A DNA stretch of 64,000 nucleotides from Oscillospiraceae bacterium (GTDB lineage: Bacteria > Bacillota > Clostridia > Oscillospirales > Oscillospiraceae), in contig SVKQ01000008.1 in assembly GCA_015068325.1 (NCBI GenBank), forward strand, positions 62,001 to 126,000. The letters run 5' to 3'. A model generated the notes under the pieces. It searched no databases. It saw nothing but the letters and a program-made list of their open reading frames with translations, and was not told the origin of the DNA. The first letter of the stretch is position 1, and every line of letters begins with the position of its first letter. Below, piece after piece: positions 28,114-36,652 of this stretch. A program made the translations under genes and the position numbers.

Positions 28114-29226
28114 TTACTGTGCCTTCAGCCGCACAGGCAGCACCATATAGAGAAAGCTCTCACTGTCATCCATCGGCGTGATGATGCAGGGGGAAATACC
28201 GGTGTTCATCTCCAGACGTACCGTGTCCGCCGGAGCATAGCGCAACGCATCCATCAGATAACGGTTGTTGAAGCCGATCTCCAGTCCGGTGCCGTCTCCC
28301 TTGAGCACGCAGCTGTCCTTGGCCTCACCGTTACCGGTCTTGGCGGAAAGATAGACCCGGTCCAAATCGAAGAGACACCGCACCGGACTCTTCAGCTTCT
28401 CACTGATCACCACGCTGACCCGGTCCAAGCTCTCCAGCAGAGCCTTGGTCTCCACCTCCACGCTGATGGGATTGGTGCGAGGAATCGCATTTTTATAATC
28501 CAAGAATTCACCCTCCAGCCGGCGGCAGATCAGCTGGGTGCTGCCCGTTTCAAACAGCAGGTGCCGTTTACCTTGGATGATGGTGATCAGATCATCGGTA
28601 TCGGCACAGATATTTTCCACCTCTTTCAGCGCCGTGCCGGGCGCTACGAAGCGGAAAGCACCTCCATCTATTTTCTCCAGCGGCTCACGGCGCAGCGCCA
28701 AACGGAAGCCGTCCACGGAGACCACTGTAAGGCCCGCCTCACCGATCTCGAACAAGGAACCTGTATGGACGGGGCGGCTCTCATTGGTAGAAACGGCAAA
28801 GCTGGTCTCGCTGATCATGGCCTTCAGCGTCCGCTGCTGGATGCAGACGGAGTACTCGTCATCCACCTCCGGCAGCTCGGGGAAATCGTCGGCATTAAGC
28901 CCCAGGATATCAAAGCTGGCATCGCCGCAGGTCAAGTGTACGGTGAGCCGTTCATCGGCGGCAAACACCACGATGTCGTCCGGCAGCTTGCGGATGATCT
29001 CGCCGAAGAGCCGTGCATTGAGCACGATGCGGCCGGCCTCGTGGATCTCAGCAGCGAAGGCGGTACGGATTCCCGTTTGCATGTTGTAGCCGGACAGGGT
29101 CAGGTTATCCGTTCCCTCCAGCAGAATGCCCTCCAGCGCCGGGATGGAGCTTTTGGCAGATACAGCCCGGGCAGCGGTAGAGACAGCGGATTGCAGCAGA
29201 GCTTTTTCGCAGGAAAAACGCAGCAT
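28114..29226 (-). CDS. dnaN: DNA polymerase III beta sliding clamp
   Basis: A 370-residue clamp of three repeated domains that encircles DNA and holds the replicase. Typical segments are KSSIPALEGILLE, NARLFGEIIRKLP and, at the end, PMDDSESFLYMVLPVRL, which forms part of the partner-binding pocket. ATG 29226 is preferred with AAGGAA ten bases upstream; GTG 29235 is an in-frame alternative. It is separated from dnaA by a 258-base gap with DnaA boxes. Confidence 0.96.
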   Translation of the reverse strand: MLRFSCEKALLQSAVSTAARAVSAKSSIPALEGILLEGTDNLTLSGYNMQTGIRTAFAAEIHEAGRIVLNARLFGEIIRKLPDDIVVFAADERLTVHLTCGDASFDILGLNADDFPELPEVDDEYSVCIQQRTLKAMISETSFAVSTNESRPVHTGSLFEIGEAGLTVVSVDGFRLALRREPLEKIDGGAFRFVAPGTALKEVENICADTDDLITIIQGKRHLLFETGSTQLICRRLEGEFLDYKNAIPRTNPISVEVETKALLESLDRVSVVISEKLKSPVRCLFDLDRVYLSAKTGNGEAKDSCVLKGDGTGLEIGFNNRYLMDALRYAPADTVRLEMNTGISPCIITPMDDSESFLYMVLPVRLKAQ

Positions 29227-29235
29227 GATAAACAC

Positions 29236-29484
29236 GTTCCTTTCTTTTCGGCGTGAAGATTTTCAGGAATATTTGTCAGTAAGAGAACATAAACTAATCT
29301 TTTTTAGTAAAAGAAGCAGTATACGAAAAAAATGTGGAAGAATTCAGCAAATGGTTGTCGTGACAGCAGAAACCATACACAGGGGCTTGTGGAAAAAATT
29401 TTTAGTTTTCCACGAAAACGGACGCTTTCGTTTCTTTCACCTTTCTTCCACGTGGGTTTCACAGAAACATTTGGAAAGTTGTCT
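29236..29484. other. Predicted oriC (dnaA-dnaN intergenic DnaA-box cluster)
   Basis: One perfect TTWTNCACA DnaA box (TGTGGAAAA, 29388-29396, reverse) and near-matches at 29333-29341 (one mismatch), 29406-29414 (one mismatch) and 29444-29452 (two mismatches). 29236-29340 is AT-rich with A and T runs and could be the unwinding element. Position between dnaA and dnaN matches the main unwinding site in B. subtilis. The origin call is inference from motif density and context. Confidence 0.75.
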
Positions 29485-30795
29485 TTACCTGTCGTTGATG
29501 TTGGCGATCAGCTCATTGACGGTTTCCTTGAAGGCCGGGTCACTGCGCAGCTGTTTTTCCACCTTTTTCAGAGCGTAGATAATGGTACTGTGGTCCTTGC
29601 CGCCGAATTCCCGGCCGATGTCATCCAACGAGATTCGCACCATGTTGCGGATCAGATACATGGCTACCTGACGGGCGTTGGTCACCTCGTGGCTTTGACT
29701 CTTGCCCCGGAGCGTCTCCTCGTCGATGTTGTAGTACTTGCAGATCTGGCCGATGATGACAGGTACCGTGGGAATGCTGGACCGCTCCAGCATATCCTGG
29801 ATGGCACGGCTGACGGACTCCTGATCCAGTTGTTTGCCCTCCAGATCCCAAAAGGCGGATATCTTGTTGAGCGTACCCTCGATCTGCCGCACATTGGAGG
29901 TGATATTTTCGGCAATATAGGTGGTGACGCTCTCCGGCAGATCCAAGCCCATAACGGCGGCGCGGTTTTTGATGATGGCCAGGCGTGTCTCATAGTCCGG
30001 TGGGGTGATATCCGTCATCAAGCCCCACTCGAACCGGGTGCGCAGGCGGTCGTCCAGCAGCGGCATCTCCCGGGCGGGACGGTCGGAGGTCAGCACGATT
30101 TGATGTCCTGCCTCATAGAGGGAGTTGAAGGTATGGAAGAACTCGTTCTGCATCTGCTCCTTGCCCGCTACGAACTGGATATCGTCCACCAACAGAAGAT
30201 CGGCATCCCGGTACTTGGCCCGGAACTCGCTGCCGCGGCCGGCGCGGATCAGCTCCACGAACTCGTTGAGAAAATCTTCCGCCTTGATGTAGACGATCTT
30301 GTGGGAGGGGAAAAGCTTGCGGCGCTGGTGGGAGATAGCGTACAGCAGATGAGTCTTGCCCAGGCCGCTGTTGCCGTAAATAAAGAGAGGATTGTAAGCC
30401 CGGTTGGAGGTTCCCTCGGCCACAGCCCGGGCGGCGGCATAGGCCACCTTGTTCTGAGGCCCGATCACAAACGTCTCAAAGGTGAAGCCGTCGCTGCCCT
30501 CCGGTCCGCCGGGGTGATCCGGCCGGGCCCCGTGATAGGCCTCCAGCAGATCGTCGTCCAGGATCTTGACCTCCAGATCCGCTGCGAAAATATCCTTCAA
30601 CTCCTCCTTGATGTATTTGATATAGCTCTTCTCCAGCACGCTCTTTTTAAAGGTGTTGCTGCAGTGAAGAACAAAGGCGGAGTCCTCCATAGTGACGACC
30701 TCTACCTCGTCAAACCAGGTGTTGACGGTGGTGTCGGTCAGTCTCGTCCGCAGGCGCTCCATGACCAGCTTCCATACGTCGGCATAGGAATTCAA
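29485..30795 (-). CDS. dnaA: Chromosomal replication initiator DnaA, TTG start
   Basis: A 436-residue AAA+ initiator. Domain I is about 1-80, a short linker follows, Walker A GNSGLGKTH is at 141-149, Walker B is LLLVDDIQF, and domain IV ends with the DnaA-box-binding GGKDHSTIIYA signature. No ATG is available near the N-terminus: the start is TTG 30795 with AAGGGGAG six bases upstream, and the protein then starts like other DnaA. This start may keep expression low (inference). Confidence 0.95.
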   Translation of the reverse strand: MNSYADVWKLVMERLRTRLTDTTVNTWFDEVEVVTMEDSAFVLHCSNTFKKSVLEKSYIKYIKEELKDIFAADLEVKILDDDLLEAYHGARPDHPGGPEGSDGFTFETFVIGPQNKVAYAAARAVAEGTSNRAYNPLFIYGNSGLGKTHLLYAISHQRRKLFPSHKIVYIKAEDFLNEFVELIRAGRGSEFRAKYRDADLLLVDDIQFVAGKEQMQNEFFHTFNSLYEAGHQIVLTSDRPAREMPLLDDRLRTRFEWGLMTDITPPDYETRLAIIKNRAAVMGLDLPESVTTYIAENITSNVRQIEGTLNKISAFWDLEGKQLDQESVSRAIQDMLERSSIPTVPVIIGQICKYYNIDEETLRGKSQSHEVTNARQVAMYLIRNMVRISLDDIGREFGGKDHSTIIYALKKVEKQLRSDPAFKETVNELIANINDR

Positions 30796-30869
30796 AGCAA
30801 GCTCCCCTTTCCCAAAAAGGTCTGACTCTCTTTTTTCTGTGCCGGCAGGGAGAAACAGACAGTCTCCGC

Positions 30870-30960
30870 CAGCGTAAAATATTCAAAAGTATTATACCAA
30901 AAACGGCACAAAAAGTCTATAGTTATATATTAAATATAGGTGTAAGTTTTCCACATTTTA
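30870..30960. other. Second origin-associated region: AT-rich DNA with a DnaA box
   Basis: An AT-rich stretch (30873-30940) followed by a perfect DnaA box TTTTCCACA at 30947-30955, upstream of dnaA. Bipartite origins flanking dnaA are known in Firmicutes. It also carries the dnaA promoter, so the box may serve autoregulation. The 449-base dnaA-rpmH gap otherwise contains the rpmH promoter and leader. Confidence 0.6.
30891..30919 (-). promoter_or_regulatory. Predicted dnaA promoter
   Basis: On the minus strand, TAGACT (30914-30919) and TATAAT (30891-30896) with a 17-base spacer. The DnaA box at 30947 lies 28 bases upstream of the -35, well placed for control by DnaA. Confidence 0.7.
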
Positions 30961-31078
30961 CAAGACACAAGATATGGGTGTATTTATCGTTCTCTATACG
31001 CAATATTTAGTACAAATCCGCGGAGAAATGAGCCCATTTCTCTCAAAAAGCGGTTGGGCAGCGCACGAAAAGTTGCTG

Positions 31079-31107
31079 TTGACAGAAAATCGGAGATTCT
31101 GTATAAT
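31079..31107 (+). promoter_or_regulatory. Full-consensus sigma-A promoter of rpmH
   Basis: TTGACA and TATAAT with exactly 17 bases between them: a perfect match to the housekeeping consensus and the strongest promoter I see in the window. Confidence 0.95.
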
Positions 31108-31113
31108 AACCAG

Positions 31114-31244
31114 TACGCCATACGTGAAAATGGCGCACTATGTGGTCGACTGCGGTGGACGGGGCAACGAGGCGCCGTCCGCTGTCGAGTATAGGCGGGA
31201 AATCCCGCCGGATCAACACAGAGAAGAGATGGAGGTGTCACACG
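31114..31244 (+). promoter_or_regulatory. Structured 5' leader of rpmH
   Basis: The predicted transcript has a leader of about 130 nt with three consecutive hairpins: CGCCAT/ATGGCG (31116-31135), a long stem from 31146 to 31188 with GGACGG/CCGTCC at its core, and GGCGGGA/TCCCGCC (31194-31209). GGAGGTG follows before the ATG. No T run is seen, so these are not a classical attenuator. The role is unknown. Confidence 0.5.
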
Positions 31245-31379
31245 ATGTTCCGTACCTATCAGCCCAAGAAGCGCCAGCGCTCCAAGGAGCACGGCTTCCG
31301 CAAGAGAATGTCCACCAGCAACGGCCGTAAGGTTCTGGCCCGCCGCCGCGCGAAGGGCCGCATCCGCCTGAGCCACTGA
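31245..31379 (+). CDS. rpmH: 50S ribosomal protein L34
   Basis: A 44-residue, extremely basic protein, [21 protein letters not shown] onwards, of the universal L34 length. It is the first gene of the rpmH-rnpA-yidD-yidC-jag operon that faces away from dnaA. GGAGGTG lies upstream of ATG 31245. Confidence 0.97.
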   Translation: MFRTYQPKKRQRSKEHGFRKRMSTSNGRKVLARRRAKGRIRLSH

Positions 31380-31481
31380 GAGGGCCAGGTGCGCACGGCG
31401 ATCATCTGATCATCAGGGACGGTGGATGGGGAAACTGCCGTCCCTTGCGGTCTATCCCGTAAAGAAAAAAGGAGCGCGGCC

Positions 31482-31829
31482 ATGCGACCGGACGTCACGG
31501 TAAAAGAGAACTATGAGTTCCGCCGGATCTACCGAAAGGGGAGGTCCGCCGTTTCGCCCTGCATGGTGGTATATTGCCAACGCAACCGCAGCGGCGCCAG
31601 CCGGCTGGGCATCACGGTGAGCACCAAGGTGGGCAAGGCCGTGGTGCGAAACCTGGTGCGCCGCCGCATCCGCGCGATCTACCGGCTCAACAGGGACAGT
31701 ATGGTGCCCGGCTACGATGTGATCGTGGTGGCCCGGGTCCGCGCTGCGCATATCCCGTATCACAAGCTGGAGAAATCCTATCTGACGCTGCTGGAGCAGC
31801 TGGGACTGCTGAAGGAGAGAGCCACATGA
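31482..31829 (+). CDS. rnpA: Ribonuclease P protein component
   Basis: A 115-residue basic protein that assists RNase P RNA in tRNA 5' maturation. It has [15 protein letters not shown] near the N-terminus, [18 protein letters not shown] (the RNR region) and a GYDVIVVAR strand. ATG 31482 has AAAGGAG upstream. Its stop overlaps yidD by four bases. Confidence 0.94.
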   Translation: MRPDVTVKENYEFRRIYRKGRSAVSPCMVVYCQRNRSGASRLGITVSTKVGKAVVRNLVRRRIRAIYRLNRDSMVPGYDVIVVARVRAAHIPYHKLEKSYLTLLEQLGLLKERAT

Positions 31830-32038
31830 AAAAGCCCCTGCTGGCGGCGATCCGCTTTTATCAGCGGTCCGTGTCGCCGCTGTTTCCGCCCCGCTGCCGC
31901 TATATCCCCACCTGCTCGGAATACGCTGCCCAGGCGGTGGAGAAGTACGGCGCCGTCAAGGGCGGCGCACTGGCTGCCAGGCGGTTGATGCGTTGCCATC
32001 CGTTCCACAGGGGCGGGTGGTACGACCCCGTTCCCTGA
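31826..32038 (+). CDS. yidD: Membrane protein insertion efficiency factor YidD
   Basis: 70 residues with the YidD core: [26 protein letters not shown] and [13 protein letters not shown]. It is a small membrane-associated protein that aids YidC-dependent insertion. ATG overlaps the rnpA stop, so the pair is translationally coupled. yidC follows after 61 bases. Confidence 0.93.
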   Translation: MKKPLLAAIRFYQRSVSPLFPPRCRYIPTCSEYAAQAVEKYGAVKGGALAARRLMRCHPFHRGGWYDPVP

Positions 32039-32099
32039 GCGGGACCGTTTCCCCAAAAAACCTCGTTTCATCTGAACACACAACGGAGGGAACCTTTAC

Positions 32100-33194
32100 A
32101 TGTTTGCACAACTGGGATATTACATCTGCGTGCCGTTCGCCTGGATTACCCGTCTGTTCTACAGCATCACGGGCTCCTACGGCGTCGCCATCATCCTGTT
32201 TACGCTGGTGGTGAAGCTGGTGCTGCTGCCCTTCCAGCTCAAGAGCAAGAAGAGCATGCTGCGCATGAACCGCATGCAGGGCAAAATCAAGGATATCCAG
32301 ACCCGCTACGCCAACAACCGGGCGCGGCAGCAGCAGGAGATGGCCGACCTGTACGCCCGGGAGGGCGTGAACCCCATGTCCGGCTGCCTGTGGTCGTTCC
32401 TGCCTCTTCCCATCATGCTGGCCCTGTACTACATCATCCGCGTTCCCCTGCGCTACTTCATGATGATGTCCAACGACGCCATCGAGCAGGTGCGCACACT
32501 GGCCACCTCGCTGGGCTATGCGGTCGGCGAGGGCAACCAGGCCTACGAGCAGATCTATCTGGCCAAGTTCGTCCATGAGAACTGGAGCAGCTTCCAGGGT
32601 AAGTTCAGCGGTCTGATCGACCTGGACTACAACTTCCTTGGCATGGACCTTGCCGCCCGCGGCAACGATATGTTCAGTCAGTTCCCCGGCGGCGGTTGGG
32701 CCGTGTGGGGCGTGTTGCTGATGCCCATCATCGCTGCCGGCGTGCAGCTGGTAATGTCCATCGTCACCATGAAGGGCAACGGCAACACCGAGGCGGCAGG
32801 TACCAGCAAGACCATGATGTACATGATGCCCCTGATGACGCTCTGGCTGGGCTATATCCTGCCCGCCGCCCTGTGTCTCTACTGGATCGCCAACTCCGTG
32901 TTCGCGGTGTTCCAGGAGCTGGTGCTGAACAAGTACTTCAACAAGATCCTGGATCGGGAGGAGACCGACCGGGAGCGGGAGAAGCGGGAGAAACGCTACG
33001 CCAAATATGAGCAACAGCGCGCTATAGCACAGCAGCAACAGCAGCGCAGTGCGCAGCAGGGCAGCAGGAAGAAGCTGCAGCAGCAGAAGAAGCAGCAGCC
33101 CCGCGGCACCAGCGGTACCAATGAGAACGGCCGCGTGGGCCAGCGCCCCTATGCCCGCGGCCGCTCGTACAGCGAGGACCACTACAAGGAATAA
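32100..33194 (+). CDS. yidC: Membrane protein insertase YidC
   Basis: A 364-residue insertase of the Gram-positive type without the large periplasmic domain. Helices are near residues 20-45, 95-115, 195-225 and 238-280; the first is followed by the basic LKSKKSMLRMNRMQGKIKDIQ hairpin. The last 70 residues form a Gln-, Arg- and Lys-rich cytoplasmic tail that probably touches the ribosome. I see no lipobox. jag follows after 12 bases. Confidence 0.94.
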   Translation: MFAQLGYYICVPFAWITRLFYSITGSYGVAIILFTLVVKLVLLPFQLKSKKSMLRMNRMQGKIKDIQTRYANNRARQQQEMADLYAREGVNPMSGCLWSFLPLPIMLALYYIIRVPLRYFMMMSNDAIEQVRTLATSLGYAVGEGNQAYEQIYLAKFVHENWSSFQGKFSGLIDLDYNFLGMDLAARGNDMFSQFPGGGWAVWGVLLMPIIAAGVQLVMSIVTMKGNGNTEAAGTSKTMMYMMPLMTLWLGYILPAALCLYWIANSVFAVFQELVLNKYFNKILDREETDREREKREKRYAKYEQQRAIAQQQQQRSAQQGSRKKLQQQKKQQPRGTSGTNENGRVGQRPYARGRSYSEDHYKE

Positions 33195-33206
33195 GGAGTT
33201 TTGTCA

Positions 33207-34067
33207 ATGAGTTATATCGATGTAACGGGCAAGACCGAGGACGAGGCTATCCGCAAGGCACTGGAACAGCTGGGCATGGACCGTGACGACGTGTCTGTGG
33301 AGATCCTGGAGCGCGCCAAGAGCGGATTCCTGGGTATCGGCGGCACGCCCGCCCGGGTCCGCGTGACCTACGGGCCGGAGGAGTCCGAGGTGATCCCGGA
33401 ACCGGTGAAGCCCGCCAGAAAGGAGCCGGAGAAGCAGGAGCCGGCTAGGAAGGAAGGAACCCGGCCGCCGCAGCGGCAGGAGAAGAAGCCAGAGCGGAAA
33501 CCGGAAAAGCAGGAAAAAAAGCAGGAGAAGAAACCGGAGCGGCAGGAAAAGCAGACCGCTGCGCCCGTCCCGGTCCAGCCGGAGGAGGAGCTGCCCCTGT
33601 GCGAGGACAGCAACGCCAAGCGGATCGAGGCCTTTTTGACCGGTCTGCTGGCCCAACTGGAGAGTCAGGCCCAGATCAAGGTCTATGAGGTGGAAAAGGG
33701 CCGCTATAAGGTGATCCTGGAGGGGGAGAAACTGGGCCAGCTGATCGGCCGCCGGGGCGAGACGCTGGACGCCGTGCAGCAGCTGACCAACTACGCCGTC
33801 AACAGCGGCTCGGAAAAGCGGATCCGCGTGCAGGTGGACGCCGAGAATTACCGCCGCAAGCGGGAGCAGAGCCTGGAGAGCCTTGCCGGCAAGGTGGCCG
33901 ACAAGGTGAAGCGCTACCACCGCAGCGTGACGCTGGAGCCCATGAACGCCTATGAGCGCCATGTGATCCACTCCGCCCTGCAGGATGTGGCCGACGTGAC
34001 CACCTACTCCATCGGCACGGAGCCCAACCGCCGGATCGTGGTGTCCTACGACCGGGAGAAAAAGTAA
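33207..34067 (+). CDS. jag: RNA-binding protein Jag/KhpB (SpoIIIJ-associated)
   Basis: 286 residues with three parts: an N-terminal Jag_N domain (about 1-52), a long charged Lys/Glu/Pro linker (about 55-125), and KH plus R3H domains (LIGRRGETLDAVQQLTNYAV, then RYHRSVTLEPMNAYERHVIHS). It binds RNA and affects cell-wall elongation in streptococci. ATG 33207 is used with AAGGAG eight bases upstream; TTG 33201 is the alternative. It is the last gene before tandem terminators. Confidence 0.93.
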   Translation: MSYIDVTGKTEDEAIRKALEQLGMDRDDVSVEILERAKSGFLGIGGTPARVRVTYGPEESEVIPEPVKPARKEPEKQEPARKEGTRPPQRQEKKPERKPEKQEKKQEKKPERQEKQTAAPVPVQPEEELPLCEDSNAKRIEAFLTGLLAQLESQAQIKVYEVEKGRYKVILEGEKLGQLIGRRGETLDAVQQLTNYAVNSGSEKRIRVQVDAENYRRKREQSLESLAGKVADKVKRYHRSVTLEPMNAYERHVIHSALQDVADVTTYSIGTEPNRRIVVSYDREKK

Positions 34068-34070
34068 AAG

Positions 34071-34103
34071 AAAGGGACGGGAGATTGCCTCCCGTCCCTT
34101 TTT
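34071..34103. terminator. Intrinsic terminator of the rpmH-jag operon
   Basis: A 13-bp stem AAAGGGACGGGAG (34071-34083) with its complement at 34089-34101, followed by T. A-rich sequence on the other side suggests it also stops ackA transcription from the opposite strand. Confidence 0.9.
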
Positions 34104-34116
34104 GCAAGCACACGCG

Positions 34117-34149
34117 CGACGCCCCGGCATTTGCCGGGGCGTCGTTTTT
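34117..34149 (+). terminator. Second tandem terminator
   Basis: A 13-bp perfect stem (34117-34129 with 34132-34144) followed by TTTTT, 15 bases after the first terminator. Confidence 0.8.
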
Positions 34150-34167
34150 ATAGCAGAAGAGATATGC

Positions 34168-35364
34168 TCAGCCCGCCACGATATCGCGGGTATCGCGGGC
34201 GATGACCAGCTCCTCGTTGGTGGGGATGACCATGACCTTGACACGACTGCCTTCGGTGGAGATGAAGGTGTCCTCGCCGCGCTTCTTGTTGCACTCCGGG
34301 CAGATCTCGATACCCAGATAGGTCAGGTATTTGCAGATCTCGGCGCGGGTGGCGGCGCTGTTCTCGCCGATGCCGGCGGTGAAGATGATGCCGTCCACAC
34401 CGTTCATGGCGGCCACGTAACCGCCCACGGTCTTGGCCACGGCGTAATGGAACATATCCAGTGCCAGGCGGGCCCGGTCGTTGCCCTGAGCGGCGGCGGT
34501 GTCCAGATCGCGGAAGTCGGAGGACACGCCGGACACGCCCAGCACGCCGGACATCTTGTTGAGGATATTGGTCAGCTCCTTGATGTCCTTGCCGGTGTTG
34601 GCGGACAGGTACTCCAGGATAGACACGTCGATGTCACCGCAGCGGGTGCCCATGGGGAGGCCGGCGATGGGGGTAAAGCCCATGGAGGTGTCCACGCTCC
34701 TGCCGCCGTCGATGGCGCAGATGGAGCTGCCGTTGCCCATGTGGCAGGAGATGAGCTTCAGCTCCTCGATGGGCTTGCCCAGCATCTCGGCGGCCCGACC
34801 GGACACGTAGCGGTGGCTGGTGCCGTGGAAGCCGTAGCGGCGGACCTTGAGGTCGGTGTAATAGGCGTAGGGAATGGGGTACATGAAGGCCTTGCCGGGC
34901 ATGGTCTGGTGGAAGGCGGTGTCGAACACGGCCACTTGGGGCACGTCGCCCATTACGGCCTTGCAGGCCTCGATGCCGGTAATGTTGGCAGGGTTGTGGA
35001 GGGGGGCCAGAGGGATGCACTCGGCGATAGCGGCCATCACATCGTCATTGATGCGGACGGAAGCGGCGAACTTTTCACCGCCGTGGACGACACGGTGACC
35101 CACGGCGCCGATCTCACGCATGCTCTCCACCACGCCGTATTCGGGAGATGTCAGTTTGTCCAGCACGGCGGCAATGGCCTCCGTGTGGGTGGGCATGGGG
35201 ACATCCTCGTTGAACAGGGGGCGTCCGTTCTGGGGCTTATGGGTCAGGTGGCCGTCGATGCCGATGCGCTCGCACAGGCCCTTGGCCAGGAGCTTCTCAC
35301 CCTCCATGTCCAGAAGCTGATACTTCAGGGAGGAGGAGCCGCAGTTGATTACCAGAATTTTCAT
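34168..35364 (-). CDS. ackA: Acetate kinase
   Basis: A 398-residue enzyme making ATP and acetate from acetyl phosphate and ADP, a key fermentation step. Family marks: [52 protein letters not shown] and [13 protein letters not shown] 35364 has AAGGAG upstream; the much longer open frame upstream runs antisense-free through xth in another frame and is not real. No pta gene is adjacent. It has its own promoter. Confidence 0.96.
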   Translation of the reverse strand: MKILVINCGSSSLKYQLLDMEGEKLLAKGLCERIGIDGHLTHKPQNGRPLFNEDVPMPTHTEAIAAVLDKLTSPEYGVVESMREIGAVGHRVVHGGEKFAASVRINDDVMAAIAECIPLAPLHNPANITGIEACKAVMGDVPQVAVFDTAFHQTMPGKAFMYPIPYAYYTDLKVRRYGFHGTSHRYVSGRAAEMLGKPIEELKLISCHMGNGSSICAIDGGRSVDTSMGFTPIAGLPMGTRCGDIDVSILEYLSANTGKDIKELTNILNKMSGVLGVSGVSSDFRDLDTAAAQGNDRARLALDMFHYAVAKTVGGYVAAMNGVDGIIFTAGIGENSAATRAEICKYLTYLGIEICPECNKKRGEDTFISTEGSRVKVMVIPTNEELVIARDTRDIVAG

Positions 35365-35402
35365 AGGATACTCCTTCTTTTTTTCAAAGTTTCGGTAAGA
35401 AC

Positions 35403-35431
35403 AGTATAAAATGCCTCCGCCCGTTTTGCAA
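35403..35431 (-). promoter_or_regulatory. Predicted ackA promoter
   Basis: On the minus strand, TTGCAA (35426-35431) and TATACT (35403-35408) with a 17-base spacer, about 40 bases before the ackA start. Confidence 0.75.
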
Positions 35432-35456
35432 GGGGTGGGGACAAATTCCTTATCCG

Positions 35457-36209
35457 TCACCGCAGTTCCAGCACCACGGGGCAGTGGTCGCTGCCAAAGA
35501 CCTCTGTGCGGATCTCCGCCGCAGCGATGCGGCTGCGAAGCCGGTCGGACACGATGAAGTAGTCGATGCGCCACCCGGCATTGTTCTCCCGGGCGTGGAA
35601 GCGGTAGCTCCACCAGGAGTAGATCCCCACCGCGGCGGGATAAAGGAAACGGAAGGTGTCGGTAAAACCGGCGGCCAGCAGCTCCGTCATCTTGGCGCGC
35701 TCCTGGTCGGAGAAGCCGGGGTTCTGCCGGTTGCTCTGGGGATTTTTCAGGTCGATCTCCCGATGGGCCACGTTGAGGTCCCCACAGTAGACCACGGGCT
35801 TTACCGCGTCCAGCTCCAGGAGATAAGCCCGCAGATCGTCCTCCCACTGCATGCGGTAGTCCAGCCGGCGCAGCCCGTCCTGGCTGTTGGGGGTGTAGCA
35901 ACAGACCAGGTAGAAGTCCGGGTATTCGGCCGTGATAATGCGACCCTCGTGGCGGTGGATGTCCCCGCCGAAGTCGAGGGTGACGGACAGGGGCTCGGTC
36001 TTGGTGAGGATGGCGGTGCCGGAGTAACCCTTCTTGTCGGCGGAGTGGAAGTAGCGGTGATAGCCCTCCAACTCGAACACCGCCTGCTCCGGCTGCAGCT
36101 TCGTCTCCTGCAGGCACAGCACGTCCGGATCCTCAGCGCGGACATAGTCCAGAAAGCCCTTGCCCAGGCAGGCGCGCAGGCCGTTCACATTCCAGGATGC
36201 CAGCTTCAT
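35457..36209 (-). CDS. xth: Exodeoxyribonuclease III (AP endonuclease)
   Basis: A 250-residue Mg-dependent DNA repair nuclease. It has the family active-site motifs [38 protein letters not shown] and the final [10 protein letters not shown]. Repair of abasic sites is expected. Its start is supported by AAAGGAGG upstream. It lies 92 bases upstream of ackA, with the ackA promoter between them, so it need not be co-transcribed. Confidence 0.94.
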   Translation of the reverse strand: MKLASWNVNGLRACLGKGFLDYVRAEDPDVLCLQETKLQPEQAVFELEGYHRYFHSADKKGYSGTAILTKTEPLSVTLDFGGDIHRHEGRIITAEYPDFYLVCCYTPNSQDGLRRLDYRMQWEDDLRAYLLELDAVKPVVYCGDLNVAHREIDLKNPQSNRQNPGFSDQERAKMTELLAAGFTDTFRFLYPAAVGIYSWWSYRFHARENNAGWRIDYFIVSDRLRSRIAAAEIRTEVFGSDHCPVVLELR

Positions 36210-36280
36210 GGGAGACCCTCCTTTTCCGGTGTGTTACAGGGAGATTGTAGCACACTTCCGGCGGAAAACCAACATATTTG

Positions 36281-36309
36281 TTGACAAGGCGACCGCTTTG
36301 CGATATGAT
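36281..36309 (+). promoter_or_regulatory. Predicted metG promoter
   Basis: TTGACA and TATGAT with a 17-base spacer, directly upstream of the methionine T-box leader and divergent from xth. Confidence 0.88.
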
Positions 36310-36311
36310 AA

Positions 36312-36574
36312 TCATCGCCAAAGGCGATGATGGGAAGAGTAGCCGGTGGGCGCCGCCGCAAGAGAGTCCGGGCAGGTGAGAGCGGACGCGGAGGAAGCCG
36401 GTGAACATGGCCCCGGAGCCGTCCGGTCGAGCGGCAGCAAGGCCGGGACGGGTGCGCCCGTTACAGCGCGGGGGTGTGAACGCACTCCGTGAGGCCGCAG
36501 CTGCGAGGCTGCGGCGAAGCAAGGTGGTATCGCGGCCCTCGGCCGCCCTTGACGCGCGTCAGGGGCGGTTTTTT
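36312..36574 (+). promoter_or_regulatory. T-box riboswitch leader of metG (specifier AUG)
   Basis: A full T-box leader. AGTA (near 36338) and AGAGAG (36361) mark Stem I. The 3' side reads GTGAACATGG with the Met specifier ATG at 36407-36409. The T-box AAGGTGGTATCGCGG is at 36521-36535, and the terminator stem 36543-36554 with 36557-36568 ends in six T. The 5' end can also form a perfect TCATCGCC/GGCGATGA hairpin (36312-36330). Confidence 0.92.
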
Positions 36575-36652
36575 GCTGTATATCCGCCGCCTGCACGGCA
36601 GAATCTATGTTTGGCCGCCCCATGTGGGGCGGCGGAAGAGGAGATCAGATCC

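Noticed and set aside
35365-36117. In-frame extension of ackA upstream through xth
   Set aside because: It would overlap xth in another frame. The acetate kinase N-terminus, ribosome-binding site and promoter are all at 35364-35431.
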